Positions 52,989 through 61,427 of a stretch of 64,000 nucleotides of DNA are shown in pieces. A program made the translations under genes and the position numbers. The notes under the pieces are model-generated. The model was not told the DNA's origin, made no database searches, and saw only the letters and a program-made list of their open reading frames with translations. The DNA lies in NCBI RefSeq assembly GCF_032714475.1, contig NZ_JAWDKD010000008.1, forward strand, positions 62,001 through 126,000, given 5' to 3'. Numbering within the stretch: position 1 is the stretch's first letter; each line of letters opens with the position of its first letter. This DNA comes from Methanolapillus africanus. GTDB taxonomy: Archaea > Halobacteriota > Methanosarcinia > Methanosarcinales > Methanosarcinaceae.

Positions 52989-53005
52989 AACCGATTGAAT
53001 CGGTT
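52989..53005. promoter_or_regulatory. perfect palindrome upstream of rpoB2
   Basis: AACCGATT-G-AATCGGTT, perfect over 8+8 bp. It is followed on the plus strand by T-rich and on the minus strand by A-rich sequence. It lies about 135 bp before the rpoB2 start. It may be a terminator of a unit from the right or a regulator site for the operon. The rest of 52855-53030 is AT-rich and probably holds the rpoB2 promoter. Confidence 0.5.
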
Positions 53006-53035
53006 TTTTGATTGAAATTTTGTTCAGGATTACAA

Positions 53036-53308
53036 TCATATGACCTGAGTTCTGGGGCGTGTGTGCGCGATGATCGCTGCGGGTTGCCCGGACGTCCGAA
53101 TCGGACCTATGTTCAATAATGTTGTCACGGCGTGTTTTTTGTCAAATGTCGTTTTGAATGCCGTAAAAATCGGTTTGTTTTTGGTTTGCCGGAACGTGAC
53201 GCTTTCCAATAAAAAAGATGTGTAAACATTTTCAACTCCCCGTAACGCGGCGCCGTGACCGGCTGCCGATTCGCAAATCTGAGGCGTTGTTTTCTGAAAG
53301 GCAATCAT
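53036..53308 (-). CDS. possible small ORF between rpoH and rpoB2
   Basis: 90 codons (MIAFQKTTPQICESAAGHGA ... RTRPRTQVI-type end) with a balanced, gene-like codon mix and a TGA stop just before the palindrome at 52989. I recognise no domain and there is no strong ribosome-binding site. A plus-strand frame (53218-53541) overlaps it and runs into rpoH; that one looks less real. Either this is a lineage-specific insertion in the operon, a gene remnant, or non-coding sequence. Confidence 0.3.
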   Translation of the reverse strand: MIAFQKTTPQICESAAGHGAALRGVENVYTSFLLESVTFRQTKNKPIFTAFKTTFDKKHAVTTLLNIGPIRTSGQPAAIIAHTRPRTQVI

Positions 53309-53530
53309 TTTGTGTCCGAATAAGCAAAATTTTGAAAAATATCAAACAGGGATATCAAATGTGGATATCAAACGTGAAACCGTTTAAACAAAACGCGTCA
53401 AAATCAGTCCGTCAAAAAGTGAGACGCATAACCGGTTTGCTTTTTAAAAAACATCTTCAGAACGTTTCAAAAAGGGAAGCAAAAGGCGGTTCGTGGGTTT
53501 CGGATTTGAGGAGCGGTTTTAGCGGTGTGT

Positions 53531-53776
53531 TTATTCGATGACGTCGATGACGAGGCGGTAGTAAAAGGCCTCTGTCGCTGTTTGGCTTTTTCTGGTAATT
53601 TTGACGACCTCGCCGAGCTTGGCCCCGATTTCGTTGACGATCGGGTCATCCACTCGGATTTTGGGCAACTGCTCTTTTTCGATGGAATATTTTAAAAGCA
53701 ATTCGGCCACCTCGTCGTCGCCAATGATCTCGTGATATGGGACCGAGTCATGATCAAGCAGTTTAAACTTTGTCAA
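53531..53776 (-). CDS. rpoH: RNA polymerase subunit H (Rpo5)
   Basis: 81 residues from a TTG start at 53776 (read as MTKFKLLDHDSVPYHEIIGD). GGGAGGAG lies exactly 6 nt before this TTG, and homologues start at this point; the ATG 11 codons upstream (53809) lies before the Shine-Dalgarno and is rejected. Conserved features: LLDHD, PKIRVDDPIVNEIGAKLGEV, VKITRKSQTA, YYRLV. It binds the jaw of the polymerase. tRNA-Lys lies 125 bp upstream on the same strand. Confidence 0.93.
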   Translation of the reverse strand: MTKFKLLDHDSVPYHEIIGDDEVAELLLKYSIEKEQLPKIRVDDPIVNEIGAKLGEVVKITRKSQTATEAFYYRLVIDVIE

Positions 53777-53901
53777 ATCGTTCTCCTCCCGGAAAATGTT
53801 ATTGCGCATGCCGATTCAAAATGAGATAGACGCTGATTTTTACTCAAATATTGCAAAAATTCGCGAGGATTCCATCTTACGTGTCAAACATGTCAAAAAA
53901 A

Positions 53902-53978
53902 TGGCGGGCCCATAGGGATTTGAACCCTAGGCCGACTGGTTAAAAGCCAGTCGCTCTTCCTGGCTGAGCTATGGGCCC
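53902..53978 (-). tRNA. tRNA-Lys (anticodon UUU)
   Basis: Acceptor arms GGGCCCA/TGGGCCC. D-arm with GCTCAGCCAGGAAGAGC. Anticodon stem ACTGG/CCAGT around CTTTTAA, anticodon TTT. T-arm GGGTTCAAATCCC. Discriminator G with encoded CCA. A TATA box is at 54028-54036. Confidence 0.95.
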
Positions 53979-54027
53979 CGATTGGTTGTAATTGTTGTTC
54001 TGAAGTAGAACCTACAAACATATTTGT

Positions 54028-54036
54028 CGTATTTAT
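54028..54036 (-). promoter_or_regulatory. TATA box of tRNA-Lys (and perhaps rpoH)
   Basis: Minus strand GTATAAATA, about 50 nt before the mature tRNA, predicting a leader of about 25 nt. No separate strong promoter is evident between tRNA-Lys and rpoH, so rpoH could be read from here. Confidence 0.5.
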
Positions 54037-54131
54037 ACGTTTTGGCTTGGCGGGAATTTGACGGGATTTTTGACTGATGAGATATATATAGAACGACAAA
54101 CAAATCCCAAAAAATGTCTCAAAAATGGGAA

Positions 54132-54140
54132 CTTATATAA
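54132..54140 (+). promoter_or_regulatory. TATA box of the flavoprotein operon
   Basis: CTTATATAATG-type box. Transcription would start at about 54162, giving a leader of about 95 nt. A second candidate, GATATATATAG, lies at about 54081-54091. Confidence 0.45.
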
Positions 54141-54256
54141 TGCATCACTGAAGTTTAGACACGTTTTTACCATTCATTTTCGTAACAAATCAAAATTATT
54201 TTCAAATCAATAAATCTCATTTAATAATCTATTTTCAAATTCAGTCGTGATGAAAA

Positions 54257-55135
54257 ATGCCTTTTAAAATATTAGAAAAAGAAGAGTTGGCCACCGGCGT
54301 CTTTAAGATGGTCATTGAGGCGTCCGACGTCGCCAAAGCCGCCCGCGCCGGCCAATTTGTGATGGTCCGGACGTTTGCGGACAGCGAACGGATTCCGCTT
54401 ACCATTGCGGATTATGACGCCAAAGCCGGAACCGTCACCATGGCCGTTCAGGCTCTGGGCAAAGGAACCAAAGAATTAACAAAGCTGATTCCCGACGACA
54501 GCATCGCCGACTTTGTCGGCCCCCTCGGAACGCCGGCCGACGTGAAAAAGATCGGTACGGTTATTTTGGTCGGCGGCGGCGTCGGTATCGCGCCGGTTTA
54601 CCCGCAAATCCGGGCGTACAAGGAAGCCGGCAACCGTGTGATTTCGATCATCGGCGCCCGAAATGAAGGGCTTTTGATGATGGAAAAAGAATTCGCGGCG
54701 GAAAGCGATGAATTTTATGTGACGACGGACGACGGTTCCAAAGGCCACCACGGCTTTGTCACCGATATTGTCAAACAATTGCTGGACAAGGAACGTGCCG
54801 GTGAATACGACGGTCCGAAAATCGGACGTGTGGTTGTGATCGGTCCCCCGATTCTGATGAAAGTCGCCACCAACATGATGGCCGCTTATCCGGACGTGGA
54901 GATTATTGTCAGCATCAACTCGATGATGGTGGACGGCACCGGCATGTGCGGCGGCTGCCGTGTGATTGTGGGCGGCGTTCCCAAGTTTGCTTGCGTCGAC
55001 GGCCCTGAATTTGACGGCCGCCTGGTGGATTTTGATACCGTCATGAACCGGCTGATGATTTACAAGAAAGAAGAAATGGACGCCTCAAAAAAATATGATG
55101 AGGAATGTGAAGGCGGCGTTTGCTCGAAATTGTAA
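54257..55135 (+). CDS. ferredoxin:NAD(P)H oxidoreductase, FAD/[2Fe-2S] subunit (NfnA/SudB-like)
   Basis: 292 residues. FAD-binding RIPLTIADYD, a Gly-rich NAD(P) motif LVGGGVGIAPVYPQI, GARNEGLLMMEKEF, and a [2Fe-2S] site with cysteines in GMCGGCRV and FACVDGPEFDG, as in PyrK and sulfide-dehydrogenase beta subunits. In methanogens this pair is usually annotated sulfide dehydrogenase or NADPH-dependent glutamate synthase-like. It probably moves electrons between ferredoxin and NADPH with the next gene's product. It ends in a Cys-containing tail (EECEGGVCSKL). Confidence 0.9.
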   Translation: MPFKILEKEELATGVFKMVIEASDVAKAARAGQFVMVRTFADSERIPLTIADYDAKAGTVTMAVQALGKGTKELTKLIPDDSIADFVGPLGTPADVKKIGTVILVGGGVGIAPVYPQIRAYKEAGNRVISIIGARNEGLLMMEKEFAAESDEFYVTTDDGSKGHHGFVTDIVKQLLDKERAGEYDGPKIGRVVVIGPPILMKVATNMMAAYPDVEIIVSINSMMVDGTGMCGGCRVIVGGVPKFACVDGPEFDGRLVDFDTVMNRLMIYKKEEMDASKKYDEECEGGVCSKL

Positions 55136-55170
55136 TCGGGAAATTGAAAAATAAAATTAAAGGTTATAAA

Positions 55171-56637
55171 ATGTCAATTATCAAAAGATCTGAGCGAACC
55201 GGCCGCGTGGCAATGCCGGAACAGCCGGCTAAAGTCCGCCGGAATAATTTTGACGAGGTTGCTCTCGGGTATACGGCTGCCGAAGCGGTCGCCGAAGCGT
55301 CCCGCTGTATCCAATGCCGGGTGCCGCGCTGTGTGGAAGGCTGTCCGGTCAATGTGAACATTCCGCAGTTTATCAAATTCATTGCGGGCGGCAATCCTGA
55401 AGGCGCCGCCGAAAAACTGTTTGAAACAAACATGCTGCCCTCCATTTGCGGACGGGTTTGCCCGCAGGAAACCCAATGCGAGGAATTGTGCGTTCTCGGC
55501 AAAAAAGGCGAACCGATTGCGATCGGCCGTCTGGAAAGATATGCGGCGGATTCGATGCGTTCCGTCGGCGGCCGCAGCTGCAAAATCGGCGACGGAACGG
55601 CAATGCAAACAGGCGAAACCGGCGCCGGATGTACTTGTCCGCCGACCGGAAAGAATGTCGCTGTGATTGGTTCCGGACCGGCCGGTCTCACTGCGGCGGC
55701 CGATTTGGCCAAAATGGGACACAAAGTCACCATTTTTGAATCACTCCACTTGCCGGGCGGCGTTTTGACCTACGGCATTCCGAGTTTCAGATTGCCCAAG
55801 GACATTGTCAAAGCCGAAATCGATGACGTTCTGGCTCTGGGCGTCGACCTGAAAACAGATTACGTCATCGGCCGGATTAAAACCTTGGACGAGATCGCCG
55901 GCGAATTTGACGCCGTCTTTTTGGGAACCGGCGCCGGTTTGCCGAATTTCATGGGTATTGAAGGCGAAAACTTAAACGGTGTTTATTCCGCGAACGAATT
56001 TTTGACGCGCGTCAACTTGATGAAAGCGTATCAAGACGGCTCCAACACGATGATTAAAAAAGGCAAACATGTTGTCGTGGTCGGCGGCGGCAACGTTGCG
56101 ATGGACGCAGCGCGCTCGGCCCTTCGTTTGGGCGCCGACAAAGTGACGGTTGTTTACCGGCGCAGCGACGCGGAACTGCCGGCCCGCCGGGAAGAAATCG
56201 AGCACGCGAAGCACGAAGGCATTGACTTCTGTTTGCTGGCTAATCCGACCAAAATTATCGGCGAGTACGGCGACGGAACGCCTCAAAACCGCCGCTTTGA
56301 CGTGAAAGCTGTCGAATGCATCAGAATGGAACTCGGCGCGCCGGACGCTTCCGGACGCAGAAGCCCGGTACCGGTCAGCGGTTCCGAGTTTGTGATGGAC
56401 GCCGATGTGGTCATTATTGCAATCGGCACATCGCCGAACCCGCTCATTTACAGAGGCGCGAGCGGTGTGGACCAAACAAAACGCGGGACCGTTGTCGTCA
56501 ACGACAGACTCCAAACCACCAAAGACAATGTGTTTGCGGGCGGCGACGTCGTGACCGGCGCGGCAACTGTGATTTCCGCCATGGGCGCCGGAAAGAAGGC
56601 GGCCAAAGAAATCGATGAATTTTTGAAAAACAAGTAA
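55171..56637 (+). CDS. GltA/NfnB-like NADPH-dependent glutamate synthase family subunit
   Basis: 488 residues from the ATG at 55171 (MSIIKRSERTGRVAMPEQPA); the longer frame reads through the end of the previous gene. Two [4Fe-4S] cysteine sets (CIQCRVPRCVEGCP and CGRVCPQETQCEELC) precede FAD-binding GSGPAGLTAAADLAKMGHKV and NADPH-binding VVGGGNVAMDAARSALRLGA. The end DNVFAGGDVVTGAATVISAM is typical. With the upstream subunit it forms a flavin-based electron-transfer complex; whether it bifurcates, makes glutamate or handles sulfide is not decided by sequence. The genes are 35 bp apart. Confidence 0.9.
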   Translation: MSIIKRSERTGRVAMPEQPAKVRRNNFDEVALGYTAAEAVAEASRCIQCRVPRCVEGCPVNVNIPQFIKFIAGGNPEGAAEKLFETNMLPSICGRVCPQETQCEELCVLGKKGEPIAIGRLERYAADSMRSVGGRSCKIGDGTAMQTGETGAGCTCPPTGKNVAVIGSGPAGLTAAADLAKMGHKVTIFESLHLPGGVLTYGIPSFRLPKDIVKAEIDDVLALGVDLKTDYVIGRIKTLDEIAGEFDAVFLGTGAGLPNFMGIEGENLNGVYSANEFLTRVNLMKAYQDGSNTMIKKGKHVVVVGGGNVAMDAARSALRLGADKVTVVYRRSDAELPARREEIEHAKHEGIDFCLLANPTKIIGEYGDGTPQNRRFDVKAVECIRMELGAPDASGRRSPVPVSGSEFVMDADVVIIAIGTSPNPLIYRGASGVDQTKRGTVVVNDRLQTTKDNVFAGGDVVTGAATVISAMGAGKKAAKEIDEFLKNK

Positions 56638-56665
56638 TTATTGAATGAAATTTCATTCAATAATT
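56636..56665. terminator. hairpin 1: perfect 15-bp inverted repeat at the stop codon
   Basis: AATTATTGAATGAAA directly followed by its complement TTTCATTCAATAATT. It begins inside the TAA stop of the GltA-like gene. Confidence 0.6.
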
Positions 56666-56674
56666 ATTAAACAA

Positions 56675-56703
56675 CAACCAGGGTACAATTTGTACCCTGG
56701 TTG
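56675..56703. terminator. hairpin 2: perfect 14-bp inverted repeat
   Basis: Arms CAACCAGGGTACAA and TTGTACCCTGGTTG around a single T. It lies between the convergent GltA-like and metG genes. Confidence 0.6.
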
Positions 56704-56776
56704 AAATATAATTCTGATTGCAAAATTAGAAAAAAATGATTTTTAAAAAATAATTCTAACTAAAATATTTTTGTAT

Positions 56777-56804
56777 CAACCGGGGACAATTTGTCCCCCG
56801 ATTG
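56777..56804. terminator. hairpin 3: GC-rich inverted repeat
   Basis: Arms CGGGGACAA and TTGTCCCCCG with one bulged C, extended by TCAA/TTGA. It shares the ACAATTTGT apex with hairpin 2. It probably terminates metG from the other side. Confidence 0.6.
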
Positions 56805-56863
56805 AATATGAGATTTTAAGTATCAAACACAAATCTCATTTTTTTAGCTCAATATTTTTCAAT

Positions 56864-59050
56864 TTAACAAACGTCCGAACCCGGTTTTAAATCTTGGTCC
56901 GGCATCAAAAGAGACACTTTTCCGTCGCCATCGTCGGCCGCCAGAATCATGCCCTGGGATTGAACGCCGCACAGTTTCGCCGGTTTTAAGTTCATGACGA
57001 CGCAGACAATTTTGCCGACCAGCTGGTCGATTTCATAGTAGGCGCGGATGCCGGAAACAATCTGGCGCGGGTTTTCTTCGCCGACGTCCACCATGATTTT
57101 GTATAATTTGGTGGATTTTTCAATCGTTTCGGCGGAAAGAATCTTTCCGACTTTGATTTGTGTTTTGAAGAAATCGTCGATTGAAATTTCTGCAGGCGCT
57201 GCGTTTGCTGTTTCGTCTTTGGAATCCATTTTTTTGCTTCCGTCTTTTTGATTATTTTGATTGGTTTGACCGGACTTGCTGTCCGTTTTGTTTTCTTTCT
57301 TCTTTTCGTCCTTGGCGGCCGGTTTTTCTTCCCGTTTGAGTCCGGCTTTTTCAAGCGCGGCGGTCACGCGGTCGTTGGCGATTTGTTCCATTTCGGCAAT
57401 CTTGTCGTCTTCCAGTTTGTCAAACAAAATGGCAGGCTGAGCGATTTTTGTTTTCGGAACGAGCGGCACAAGCGCTTCTGCGTAGCCGGCGTCGGCGATA
57501 TTGCCGGAAAATCCGAGCTGCGTCCAAGCCTCCTGCATTTTAATAGGCGTCACCGGTTCGAATAAAACGGCAACGGCCTTGACCAATTGCAGGCAGTTGT
57601 AGACGACGTTGCCGCACTTTTCTTTGTCGGTTTTAATCATCGCCCACGGCTCGTTGGATTGGAAATACGTGTTGGCGTAAGAGGCGAGTTCCATCACAGT
57701 GTCGGTGTATTTTTTAAATTCATATTCGTCAAGCGCGGCAATGGACGCGGCGGTTGTTTCTCGAATTTTTTCCAAAATATTTGGATCGACCGTTCCGTTC
57801 GGGATTTCGCCGAAATTCTTGAACGCGAACAGGAGCGTCCGGTAGAACAAGTTGCCGAGAACGGCCACGAGTTCGGCGTTGATTTTTTCCTGCATCATTT
57901 TCCAGGAATAGTTGAGCTCTTTGGTGTGGGATGTGTAGCTGGACAAATAATAACGCAGCAGGTCGGGATGGAATCCGTGTTTTAAGTAATCGTCGCCGAC
58001 CCAAACCACATAACCGCGGCTTTTGGAGAATTTACGGTCTTCAATTTTAACCATGCCGGACGCGACCACGTCGGTCGGCAGGGAATAGCCGGAGCCTTTG
58101 AGCATGGCCGGCCAGAAAATGCAGTGGTGGTAGACAATGTCGCCGCCGATAAAGTGAACGATATCGGAATCCGTGTTGACAGCGGCGCCGGACGTTGCGG
58201 ACGCGTTTTGCCAGAACCGTTTCCAGGCGTCGGGCTGCCCGGTTTTTTTGGCCCACTCTTCCGTAAAGGCGATGTAGCCGATCGGGGCGTCCACCCAAAC
58301 GTAGACGACCAAATCTTCTTTTCCCGGGAATCGGACGCCCCAGTCCAGATTTCGGGTGATACACCAGTCTTCCAGACCTTGCGTGACCCAGCCTTTGGCG
58401 TAATTGACGGCGTTGTCGGTGCCGCGCAGGGTTTCTAAGTATTCTTTGAGGAAGCCGTCGAATTCCGTCAGTTTAAAGAAATAATGCTCTTGTTTACGGT
58501 ATTCCGCAGGGTTTTTACAGACCGTGCAGCGGGGCTCGATGAGTTCGCCGGGCTCGAGCGGTTTGCCGCAGCCTTGATCGCATTCGTCGCCGCGGGCGAT
58601 GGCGGAACAGTGCGGGCAGGTGCCTTCGACGTACCGGTCCGGCAGGAAACGGTCGCAGGATGGGCAGTAAGCGATTTCAATCGTTTTCGGATAAACGTAG
58701 CCGTTGTCCATCAATTTTTGAACGATATCTTTTGTCCGGTTGTGGTTTTCGGCGTCGTCGGTTGTCCCGAATGCGTCAAAGCGGACGCCCATTTTGGTGA
58801 AGATGTCTAAAAAGTGGTCGTGGTAAATCGTCACGAGTTCTTTGGGCGTCATTTTTTCCTGTTCGGCGTTGACGACGACGGGCGTCCCGTGCGTGTCGGA
58901 GCCGCAAATAAAGACGACGTCCCGTCCTTGTTTTCGTTGAGAACGGACATAGATGTCCGCCGGAACATAAGTCCGTAAGTGACCGATGTGCGCCATTCCG
59001 TTCGCATACGGAAGACCGCACGTCACAATCATGGGTTTATTTTGCGTCAT
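56864..59050 (-). CDS. metG: methionyl-tRNA synthetase with C-terminal tRNA-binding domain
   Basis: 728 residues from the ATG at 59050 (MTQNKPMIVTCGLPYANGMA), with AGGATGA upstream; a longer AT-rich frame is rejected. HIGH at 21-24, a zinc-binding knuckle region (CPSCDRF, CPHCSAI, CDQGCGK, CTVCKN), and KFSKSRG as the KMSKS motif. A low-complexity Lys/Asn/Gln linker (about 580-620) joins an EMAP/Trbp111-like OB domain (IKVGKILSAETIEKSTKLYK, NLKPAKLCGVQSQGMILAA). Archaeal length with fused OB domain. It charges initiator and elongator tRNA-Met. Confidence 0.95.
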   Translation of the reverse strand: MTQNKPMIVTCGLPYANGMAHIGHLRTYVPADIYVRSQRKQGRDVVFICGSDTHGTPVVVNAEQEKMTPKELVTIYHDHFLDIFTKMGVRFDAFGTTDDAENHNRTKDIVQKLMDNGYVYPKTIEIAYCPSCDRFLPDRYVEGTCPHCSAIARGDECDQGCGKPLEPGELIEPRCTVCKNPAEYRKQEHYFFKLTEFDGFLKEYLETLRGTDNAVNYAKGWVTQGLEDWCITRNLDWGVRFPGKEDLVVYVWVDAPIGYIAFTEEWAKKTGQPDAWKRFWQNASATSGAAVNTDSDIVHFIGGDIVYHHCIFWPAMLKGSGYSLPTDVVASGMVKIEDRKFSKSRGYVVWVGDDYLKHGFHPDLLRYYLSSYTSHTKELNYSWKMMQEKINAELVAVLGNLFYRTLLFAFKNFGEIPNGTVDPNILEKIRETTAASIAALDEYEFKKYTDTVMELASYANTYFQSNEPWAMIKTDKEKCGNVVYNCLQLVKAVAVLFEPVTPIKMQEAWTQLGFSGNIADAGYAEALVPLVPKTKIAQPAILFDKLEDDKIAEMEQIANDRVTAALEKAGLKREEKPAAKDEKKKENKTDSKSGQTNQNNQKDGSKKMDSKDETANAAPAEISIDDFFKTQIKVGKILSAETIEKSTKLYKIMVDVGEENPRQIVSGIRAYYEIDQLVGKIVCVVMNLKPAKLCGVQSQGMILAADDGDGKVSLLMPDQDLKPGSDVC

Positions 59051-59186
59051 AAAATCATCCTGAATTTTAATTTTGAAATTGATGAATTGTAATGAGAATG
59101 ACAAGTGATGTTTTTCTTGAATTATAAAATTTTGCGTGGAAAACAAAAACCGACAATGAAAATGAAGAAAAGTGGGAGGAGATAAA

Positions 59187-59256
59187 ATGGAAATGACACG
59201 AAAAGGATGTGGAAATGATGTGAAAATGAAGGGAAATGATGGAAATGATGTGAAAA
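59187..59256. repeat. purine-rich imperfect tandem repeat
   Basis: Imperfect copies of GGAAATGATGTGAAAATGA-like units in the gap between metG and sppA (59051-59445). Apart from AT-rich promoter-like sequence (TATATTTATAAA at about 59349-59360) the gap has no gene. Confidence 0.5.
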
Positions 59257-59445
59257 TAAAAACAGATAGGAGCGCGGACGAACCATAAATTTATAACATA
59301 AGCCTTCAATTTGAGTGGGTATTTGGAAATATATTAAGTGAGAAGACATATATTTATAAAAATGTTTAAATAAATAATAATCGTTTATAGTGTATTATTT
59401 TTGAAGATTCCTTTTCACTTTCTTTCAATATCCGGGAGGATTAAT

Positions 59446-60609
59446 TTGAATCAAGATACCCCTAAAAATGAACCGCACCCGTCAAGGTCCGGTTACCGCC
59501 CGTATTACAGTTACGGGTCGGAAATGAAATCAGAAGAGGCGCCTTTGCCGGCTCCCCCTTCGCCGTCAAAACCGGCGGCGCAAACATCCGCATCCACACC
59601 GGCACCATCGCCGGCAGCCGTCAGTAAACCGGCAGCAGTCCAGGCCGCATCCGCCAAGCAGCCCGAAAAACAGAGTTGGTGGCGGAAAAACCCGGTTTTG
59701 GTCATTTTAATTCTGGTTATCGCCGTCGGATTCTTGGCGGTTATTTACGCCGGAACAGCGTCAACCACCGGCGGATTTTCCGGCAACAAAATCGCGGTCA
59801 TCAACATTCACGGCACGATGGCGACCGGCGAATTGCCGTACGGCTCCGGTTACGCCGGCTCCGACACCATTTGCGGTTATATCCGCCAGGCAGCCAACGA
59901 CAAAAGCGTGAAAGCGATCGTTCTTCGAGTCAACAGCCCCGGCGGCAGTCCGGCTTGTGCCCAGGAAATTGTTGAAGAAATCAACCGCGCCCAAGAAATG
60001 GGAACGCCTGTCGTCGTTTCGATGGGCGACGTCGCCGCAAGCGCCGCTTATTACGTGGCTGCACAATCCGATTACATTTACGCCGATTCCGGCACCACGA
60101 CCGGATCGATCGGCGTCATCAACACGCACGTCGATTATTCCGAAGCGTACGCCAAAGAAGGCATCAACGTCGAAGTGATCAAAAGCGGCGAGATGAAAGA
60201 CATCGGCGCCAGCTGGCGGCCGTACACGACCAAGGAAAAAATCTACATGCAAGGCATCATCGACGAGCAGTATGAGGTTTTCGTCAACGACATCGCTGAC
60301 GGCCGCAACATGTCGGTCGCCGACGTCAAGAATTTGTCAGACGGCAGACCGTACACCGGTCAAACCGCCATGGAGCTTGGACTTGTAGATGAGCTCGGCA
60401 ACTTCTACGACGCCGTCGACAAAGCCCAAGAGCTGGCCGGCGTAAGCGGCGCCACGGTTTATTATATGGATTCGTTGTCGCTGTCATCCATTTTGTTCTC
60501 TTCGGAAGCGTCCGGCAATTTGTCCACCGCCGAAACGGCCGCGTTCGTTTATGACCGGCTTCTGTCCCCGCAGCGCGAAAACCCGTACCAATTGATGGCT
60601 TCAATTTAA
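59446..60609 (+). CDS. sppA: signal peptide peptidase SppA (S49 family)
   Basis: About 387 residues starting at TTG 59446, with GGGAGGA 5 nt upstream; a farther TTG (59401) lacks a site. A Pro/Ala/Ser-rich cytoplasmic N-terminus (about 85 residues) precedes one transmembrane helix (NPVLVILILVIAVGFLAVIY). The S49 core has VINIHGTM, RVNSPGGSP, the nucleophile Ser in MGDVAASAAYYVA and Lys in KSGEMKDIG. It degrades leftover signal peptides or short membrane peptides. The tail after SLSLSSILF is short. A T-rich stretch and box 9 follow. Confidence 0.9.
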   Translation: MNQDTPKNEPHPSRSGYRPYYSYGSEMKSEEAPLPAPPSPSKPAAQTSASTPAPSPAAVSKPAAVQAASAKQPEKQSWWRKNPVLVILILVIAVGFLAVIYAGTASTTGGFSGNKIAVINIHGTMATGELPYGSGYAGSDTICGYIRQAANDKSVKAIVLRVNSPGGSPACAQEIVEEINRAQEMGTPVVVSMGDVAASAAYYVAAQSDYIYADSGTTTGSIGVINTHVDYSEAYAKEGINVEVIKSGEMKDIGASWRPYTTKEKIYMQGIIDEQYEVFVNDIADGRNMSVADVKNLSDGRPYTGQTAMELGLVDELGNFYDAVDKAQELAGVSGATVYYMDSLSLSSILFSSEASGNLSTAETAAFVYDRLLSPQRENPYQLMASI

Positions 60610-60661
60610 TTGAAGCCTTTTCTTTTTTTGTTTTGTGGATTTGTTCTTTTTTTGTTTTTTT

Positions 60662-60703
60662 GGCGGGTGCGCCGTGCGCGCGCGTTATGGCGACACATTT
60701 TAT
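60662..60703 (+). repeat. GC-rich 3' box 9 with CGC-GTTATG-GCG mini-hairpin
   Basis: GGCGGGTGCGCCGTGCGCGC then GCGTTATGGCGACACATTTT. It follows a T-rich run 53 bp after the sppA stop and is almost identical to box 3, including the phrase GCGACACATTTT and the later TTTTTGAAACC. Confidence 0.75.
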
Positions 60704-60750
60704 TTTTGCGTTTTTGAAACCGGCGGGTCATTTTTATTTTGATGCTATGA

Positions 60751-60827
60751 AAGCCATCCGAACACATTTTGAAGATATCAAGCAAGCCATCCGAACACAT
60801 TTTGAAGATGTCAAGCAAGCCATCCCG
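60751..60827 (+). repeat. 33-bp tandem repeat leading into element F
   Basis: AAGCCATCCGAACACATTTT plus GAAGATRTCAAGC, starting at 60751, 60784 and (truncated) 60817. The third copy becomes the left terminus of element F. A degenerate single copy precedes half-element B-left. Confidence 0.75.
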
Positions 60828-61108
60828 AAAAATCAAACGCGATAGCGTTTGATTTTCTCGGAATCCGATGAATAAGATAGGATACAGTGACAGCAGATGC
60901 AATCGGAACAGTCAACAGCAGGTGCAAATTGGAGCAAGGAAACATCTGTATTGTTGGAAACAGCAGATGCAAATTGAAATCTAAAAACAGTAAATACAAT
61001 CTGTACCGTAAACAGCTGGTGCGACCTGAATTTTAAATTAGAATGTACCTGCTGATCGGAATCCGCAAAATACAGACGCAAAGCGTCTGATTTTGCGGGT
61101 TGGTTTGC
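60815..61108 (+). repeat. composite hairpin-array element F (complete, 294 bp)
   Basis: Left terminus GCAAGCCATCCCG. Left hairpin 60825-60861 with CAAACGC/GCGTTTG core and loop GAT. Conserved stretch GGAATCCGATGAATAAGATA. Array with one CTGTATTGTTGGAAACAG (about 60948) and shorter units. Right hairpin 61063-61098 with the other core, CAGACGC/GCGTCTG. Terminus GGGTTGGTTTGC. It mixes the left end type of B with the right end type of A and C. Confidence 0.82.
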
Positions 61109-61141
61109 ATGAAGCAAAATAAAAAAGGAAACGCTGTTTCT

Positions 61142-61390
61142 TTAAAATGAACAGCAATCACAGGGCTTTGCCGGCCGGATAATGCCGATCACGCCGCAAT
61201 CGCAGGATTTGACGCATTCCGAACAGTTCATCGGACAAAGCTCCGGATTTGAAATTTTCGGAACAAATGTTCCGTCCGGTTTATTTTCCTCTTGCTTTTG
61301 AAAAAGAAGTTGGTGCGGACACGCGGAAATACATTTTCCGCAATGTGCGCACTTTTCAAGTTTAAAGAACGGGAACCAATGGATTGCCAT
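61142..61390 (-). CDS. polyferredoxin-like 4Fe-4S protein
   Basis: 82 residues. CAHCGKCISACP is a classical [4Fe-4S] motif. The second set CPMNCSECVKSCDCG is close to but not the standard CxxCxxCxxxCP (last Pro replaced by Gly), and the C-terminal CDCC adds cysteines. It is probably a small electron carrier. It begins 37 bp after the Thr-rich protein gene stop. No oxidoreductase is adjacent to name its partner. Confidence 0.82.
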   Translation of the reverse strand: MAIHWFPFFKLEKCAHCGKCISACPHQLLFQKQEENKPDGTFVPKISNPELCPMNCSECVKSCDCGVIGIIRPAKPCDCCSF

Positions 61391-61427
61391 ATTATCTTCT
61401 GTTTTTGTGATTCGTCTGTTATTTTAT

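Noticed and set aside
53218..53541. 107-codon plus-strand frame between rpoB2 and rpoH
   Set aside because: It runs into the end of rpoH on the opposite strand, is Lys/Arg/Ser-rich, and has no ribosome-binding site or recognisable motif.
53777..53809. Longer rpoH beginning at the ATG at 53809
   Set aside because: The strong Shine-Dalgarno lies inside this extension, 6 nt before the TTG at 53776, and family alignments start there.
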